9,129 nucleotides of DNA from Sphingomonas sp. (GTDB lineage: Bacteria > Pseudomonadota > Alphaproteobacteria > Sphingomonadales > Sphingomonadaceae): the NCBI GenBank assembly GCA_019247755.1, contig JAFBAM010000085.1:1-9129 (forward strand), in the 5' to 3' direction. The position numbers were made by a program, and so were the translations under genes. The notes beneath the pieces were generated by a model, which did not search any database, had not been told where the DNA came from, and was given only the letters and a program-made list of their open reading frames with translations. The stretch's first letter is position 1. The number at the start of each line of letters is the position of its first letter. Shown piece by piece: positions 6,031 to 9,129 of the stretch.

Positions 6031-7208
6031 CTGGAACGCGGATGGCGCACTCTTTGGACGATGAAGAAGGATACAGCGGCGTAGAAGAGCAGCCCGAGCA
6101 GGAAGGCGGTCCAGACGCCAGCGAGGGCGAAAGGAATTGCGAGGAAGATCGCGTTCCTCCGAGAGACGAGCCACAGGTCTCCACCGGACGGCATGCCGGA
6201 TTTCTCGATACGGGCGGCCTCAGCAAAGCCGCAGGCGCTGGCCGCGGCGACCATGGATCCCCAACCGGTGCCGTGCCGCATCTCCCACCAACCGATGGCC
6301 AGCGCAGCGAGGCCACCGGCTGGCCACAGCGCGAGCCGGCTCCACATGCCAACCGGAAAGGGCTTCATTCGAAGCTTGGCCAGTCGCGCCGCGACGAGGT
6401 CGAGCGGGGTTGAAAGCACAAGAAGCACGAGGCCGGCACCAAGCCAGCCTCTTGTGAAGCAAATCGCCGCAGCAAGAGTCAGTCCGAGGGCGGCCCAGAT
6501 CAACCAGGCTGGCCGAACTTCGGTTTCCATCAGCTGCTCGGTCGCAAAGTCCTCGACTGGCGGCAGGATGAAGCGACTGGTCCAATCATTGCGATCGCCA
6601 CGCGAAGTCCGGACCAGATGCCGCTGGAAATCGACGAGTTCGCCAGCTGTCTCAACCAGCAAGGGCTCGTCGGCCACGGCGACGGGCATCCTTCGTGCAC
6701 CTTCCTGAATGGCACGGCGAAGCAGTGTCGATTGAAGGTCCCAGTCGCCCAGCATGGCGGCGGTCGACCCAAGCAAATGGGCGTCGACGACAGCGACGCC
6801 GGCCCAGCGCGACTCTCCATCGATCCGTTCGAAGGCCTCGTGCGCTTGGTCGTCGCGGACGGTCGCTACCGCCGGCTCTGGCTCAGCGGTCACGGTGGTG
6901 ACCAATTCGACCGGCGGCGCAATTCCATCGCCAATCAACAGGATTGTCGCGCCAGCCTCGAATCGACTGACCGTCTCATTGACGTCGGTAACCGGGAACA
7001 CGCCGATACCGTCGAGCCGAAGGCGCTCAAACGCATCCTGCAATGCCTGGGGCACGCGCTCCACGACGATGATGATCGGCGCAGCGGCGGCGGCCGAAGC
7101 GCAGCGCACCTGATATTCGATAAGCGTTCGGCCCGCGAGCGGAAGCAGGGCGCGAAGGCCCCCGCTATCATCTTCCTGATACGCTCCGATCAGCGCGCCA
7201 ATGGCCAT
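6027..7208 (-). CDS. Membrane protein: degenerate nucleotidyltransferase-like domain fused to a CDP-alcohol phosphotransferase-like domain
   Basis: 393 residues. Residues 1-195 read like a sugar-phosphate/MobA-type nucleotidyltransferase fold: an opening strand IGALIGAY, then LPLAGRTLIEYQVR (22-35), IIIVVER (45-51) and ILLIGDG (89-95). The glycine-rich GxGxR-x-K loop normal for active enzymes is not recognisable. Residues about 230-386 hold five or six hydrophobic segments. After SRFILPP (211-217), the segment RPAWLIWAALGLTLAA (232-247) resembles the N-terminal helix of CDP-alcohol phosphotransferases. PLDLVAAR (268-275) resembles their D-G-x2-A-R motif with Gly changed to Leu. Further on, Arg291 and Trp295 stand where the last two catalytic Asp would be expected. 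Active fusions of this layout make inositol-phosphodiester compounds; this one looks inactive or altered. Start ATG 7208 is preceded by GGGGGAGGG, about 11 nt away. It is the first gene of the leftward unit and diverges from the TipN-like gene. The domain match is from memory and moderate. Confidence 0.6.
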   Translation of the reverse strand: MAIGALIGAYQEDDSGGLRALLPLAGRTLIEYQVRCASAAAAAPIIIVVERVPQALQDAFERLRLDGIGVFPVTDVNETVSRFEAGATILLIGDGIAPPVELVTTVTAEPEPAVATVRDDQAHEAFERIDGESRWAGVAVVDAHLLGSTAAMLGDWDLQSTLLRRAIQEGARRMPVAVADEPLLVETAGELVDFQRHLVRTSRGDRNDWTSRFILPPVEDFATEQLMETEVRPAWLIWAALGLTLAAAICFTRGWLGAGLVLLVLSTPLDLVAARLAKLRMKPFPVGMWSRLALWPAGGLAALAIGWWEMRHGTGWGSMVAAASACGFAEAARIEKSGMPSGGDLWLVSRRNAIFLAIPFALAGVWTAFLLGLLFYAAVSFFIVQRVRHPRSS

Positions 7209-7291
7209 CCGGCAGGCACCCTCCCCCTCAGTATTCTATGCCTCTCTAATCGCTTTCGCGCACCGTCAAAGATGATAAACTGCGGCTCGCG
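7209..7291. promoter_or_regulatory. Divergent intergenic region between the membrane-protein gene and the TipN-like gene
   Basis: These 83 bp must hold promoters for both directions. For the leftward gene there is a TAGAAT -10-like hexamer (7238-7233, 5/6 to consensus) and a purine run GGGGGAGGG (7227-7219), but no matching -35 at normal spacing. For the rightward gene, GATAAA at 7274-7279 lies 12 nt before the ATG at 7292, again without a clear -35 or Shine-Dalgarno sequence. The assignments are tentative. Confidence 0.3.
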
Positions 7292-9129
7292 ATGACACCC
7301 ACACCGAAGCGCTCCGTCCCCGTGCAGCCCGCAGGCGCCGCTATAAACCCCACCGAGCTGCTGACCGGCAGCGTCGATTTCGTCGAACCGACGTTCGACG
7401 AGGGGGAATGGCGAGAGCGAACCGTCGAAGAGCGCGGGAGCGGTGGGCGCCAGGTGCTGGCTACCGGCCTGGTCATCCTCGCGGCGCTGTGGACCGGCTA
7501 TGCGTCGTGGTCGGCAGGCCGTTCATTGGCATCCCAAGAATTGTCTTCGCCGCTTATTGCGCAGTGGATCGCGATCGTCGCCGGCCCGCTGGTGCTGATG
7601 GGCCTGGTCTGGCTGATGTTCGGCCGAACCCGCCGCAAGGAATCGGAGCGCTTCACTCGCTCGGTCATCGCCATGCGCAGCGAGGCGCAGAGCCTCGAGG
7701 CGTTGCTCGAGGTCCTATCACAGCGAATCAGCGATAGTCGGACCGACCTGACGAGCATTTCGCAACAGTTGATGCGGCTCGGCGATGAGGCGACCGGCAA
7801 GCTTGGCGGCATCACCAGTGAGTTCGACAGCAGCACCGAGAAGCTGAAGCAGCACGGCGAAGCACTCGACAGGGCTGCCGATGCTGCGCGCATCGATATC
7901 GCGGTACTCCTCGACGACCTCCCGAAGGCGGAGCAGTCGGCACGAGCAGTGGCGGAGCATCTGCGCGCGGTCGGTGAAGAGTCGGCGGACAAGGCCAGCG
8001 CCTTGGGTCAGCAGGTTGACGAGCTCGCCGAGCGGGCTCGCGGCGCGAACGAAATCATTGCCGAAGCCACACGGCAGCTGACCGACCGTCTCACCGAAAT
8101 CGAAGCAGCTGGACAAGGCGCAGCCGCCCGTGTCGGAGAAGCAAAAGAAGCTTATTCGGGCACGTTGGACACGCTCCTATCGCGGACCTCCGATACGCTC
8201 GAGCGGATCCGGTCGGGCATCGACGTTCAGGCAACTGCGGTCGCGTCGCTCGTCGCCCAGGCTTCGGCGGGAATCGGCAAGGCCGGTGCACTCGCCGCGG
8301 AATCGTTGGCTGCAAACCTCGACCATGCCAACAACTCTCTCGAAGGCCTTTCGAGCAGGGTCGCAGAGCAGGATCGCGCCTCGCAACAGATGATTGCGGA
8401 GATCGACCGCGGGCTCGCCCTGATTGACGAAAGGTTTACCGAGCTTGCGGCGAACGGAGACGAACGCGCGAATCGCTTCCTCGAATCGCTCACGCGCGCT
8501 CGAAGCGAGCTGGATACGCTCGCAGCTCAAGCAAGTTCGCAGGACAATGCCATCGGCTCGCTTGCCGAACGCACTACCGCCCTAAGAGATAGCGTCGAGC
8601 GGCTGGCGGCCGAAGTTCGAGAGAATGTGGGCGCTGCCATCGGTGAGGCTCAGGGCGGCGCAGATCGATTGGCGGAAGCGGCTGCGGCCGCGAAGCCCGA
8701 TATCGGTTGGTTGCGCGATGCGACAATCGAGGCCAACGAGCGGCTCACGGCAACGAGTAAATCGATCGCCGAACAGCACGAGCGCTTCACGGCGCTGCTC
8801 TCCAGCGTCGATGGCGGCGTCGAGGATGCCCAGTCGAAACTGGCGTTGCTGGCGACGACGCTGGCGCAGGTCGAGCGGGAGGCTGCGAGCCTCAGCGGCG
8901 AGACTGGCCCGGCGCTCATTGCCTCACTCGTCCAGGTGAAGGAGGCTGCTGCCCATGCCGCGGAGCGCGCGCGCGCGGCGATCGAGGCTGTGATACCGGA
9001 CAGCGCGGGCAAGCTCTCCGAAGAAGCCGCGCAGGCGCTCGAACGCGCGATCCGCGAGAGCGTCGAAGAGAAGTTGCGCGATGTCGATAATGTTGCATCG
9101 CAAGCGCTCGAAGCCGCTCGTGCCGCGTC
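7292..9129 (+). CDS. TipN-like polarity protein: two membrane helices plus long coiled coil, C-terminus beyond the window
   Basis: The frame stays open from ATG 7292 to the window edge, giving 612 residues plus two bases. The first 52 residues are polar (TELLTGSVDFVEP, then an acidic/basic stretch). Two hydrophobic helices follow at about 54-76 (VLATGLVILAALWTGYASW) and 90-110 (IAQWIAIVAGPLVLMGLVWL), then RTRRKESERF. From about 118 onward the chain is low-complexity helical coiled coil rich in Ala, Glu, Arg, Asp and Leu, interrupted by occasional Gly/Pro. This layout, a short N-terminus, two membrane spans and a very long cytoplasmic coiled coil, matches the Caulobacter polarity factor TipN, which marks the new pole and directs flagellar placement and chromosome segregation. 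The post-membrane FTRSVIAMRSEAQSLEALLE segment also looks TipN-like. Coiled coils attract misleading similarity, so alternatives are a chemoreceptor-like or generic coiled-coil membrane protein. No HAMP or receptor signalling hairpin is seen. ATG 7292 has no obvious ribosome binding site; GTG 7322 is an in-frame alternative. Confidence 0.6.
   Translation, partial: MTPTPKRSVPVQPAGAAINPTELLTGSVDFVEPTFDEGEWRERTVEERGSGGRQVLATGLVILAALWTGYASWSAGRSLASQELSSPLIAQWIAIVAGPLVLMGLVWLMFGRTRRKESERFTRSVIAMRSEAQSLEALLEVLSQRISDSRTDLTSISQQLMRLGDEATGKLGGITSEFDSSTEKLKQHGEALDRAADAARIDIAVLLDDLPKAEQSARAVAEHLRAVGEESADKASALGQQVDELAERARGANEIIAEATRQLTDRLTEIEAAGQGAAARVGEAKEAYSGTLDTLLSRTSDTLERIRSGIDVQATAVASLVAQASAGIGKAGALAAESLAANLDHANNSLEGLSSRVAEQDRASQQMIAEIDRGLALIDERFTELAANGDERANRFLESLTRARSELDTLAAQASSQDNAIGSLAERTTALRDSVERLAAEVRENVGAAIGEAQGGADRLAEAAAAAKPDIGWLRDATIEANERLTATSKSIAEQHERFTALLSSVDGGVEDAQSKLALLATTLAQVEREAASLSGETGPALIASLVQVKEAAAHAAERARAAIEAVIPDSAGKLSEEAAQALERAIRESVEEKLRDVDNVASQALEAARAA

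Noticed and set aside
6618..7295. A 225-codon open frame on the + strand, and others of 170-207 codons at 5461-6084 and 6193-6708
   Set aside because: All are antisense to the DUF2336 or membrane-protein genes, have Arg/Ser/His-rich compositions, lack recognisable domains and overlap one another.
8000..9129. Recurrent short motifs such as GCGCTCGAA suggesting DNA repeats
   Set aside because: They recur irregularly and encode Ala-Leu-Glu in the coiled coil, so heptad coding and codon preference explain them.
1..9129. Insertion sequence, prophage, integron, toxin-antitoxin, CRISPR or anti-phage system
   Set aside because: No transposase or integrase motifs, no direct-repeat arrays, no tRNA insertion site and no toxin/antitoxin pair are visible; gene packing is that of core chromosome.

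Overview
The window looks like chromosomal DNA from a GC-rich alphaproteobacterium, most likely a member of the Sphingomonadales. This rests on the comEC / gltX / gltA arrangement, the high GC content and tightly packed genes, the Gram-negative type II citrate synthase, and a stand-alone DUF2336 protein beside a soluble sensor-kinase-like protein. I see no mobile element, CRISPR array, tRNA or rRNA, so this reads as core genome and not as an accessory island.

Left half (1-3624). The 5' part of comEC (DNA-uptake channel) runs leftward off the window edge. Only 29 bp away, and divergent from it, gltX (glutamyl-tRNA synthetase) starts on the + strand, most plausibly from a TTG codon. gltA (citrate synthase) follows with its ATG overlapping the gltX stop by one base, so the two are very likely co-transcribed and translationally coupled. 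The gltA stop codon shares the bases CTAG with the stop of the convergent kinase-like gene, leaving no room for a terminator between them.

Right half (3621-9129). Three leftward genes form a probable operon, in transcription order: (i) a protein with a degenerate nucleotidyltransferase-like N-terminal half and a membrane C-terminal half resembling a CDP-alcohol phosphotransferase that has lost catalytic residues; (ii) a DUF2336 helical protein; (iii) a cytoplasmic PAS / histidine-kinase-like protein in which the phosphoacceptor His of the H-box is Glu although the ATP-binding motifs are intact. Diverging from this operon, across 83 bp, is the start of a long protein with two N-terminal membrane helices followed by more than 500 residues of Ala/Glu/Arg-rich coiled coil, resembling the Caulobacter polarity factor TipN. 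It runs off the right edge.

The most interesting part is the right half: two apparently degenerate enzymes (pseudo-kinase and pseudo-synthase), an uncharacterised helical protein and a polarity-factor-like coiled coil, side by side. A common role in polar or cell-cycle signalling is an inference, not something the sequence proves. All stretches outside genes are shorter than 100 bp.
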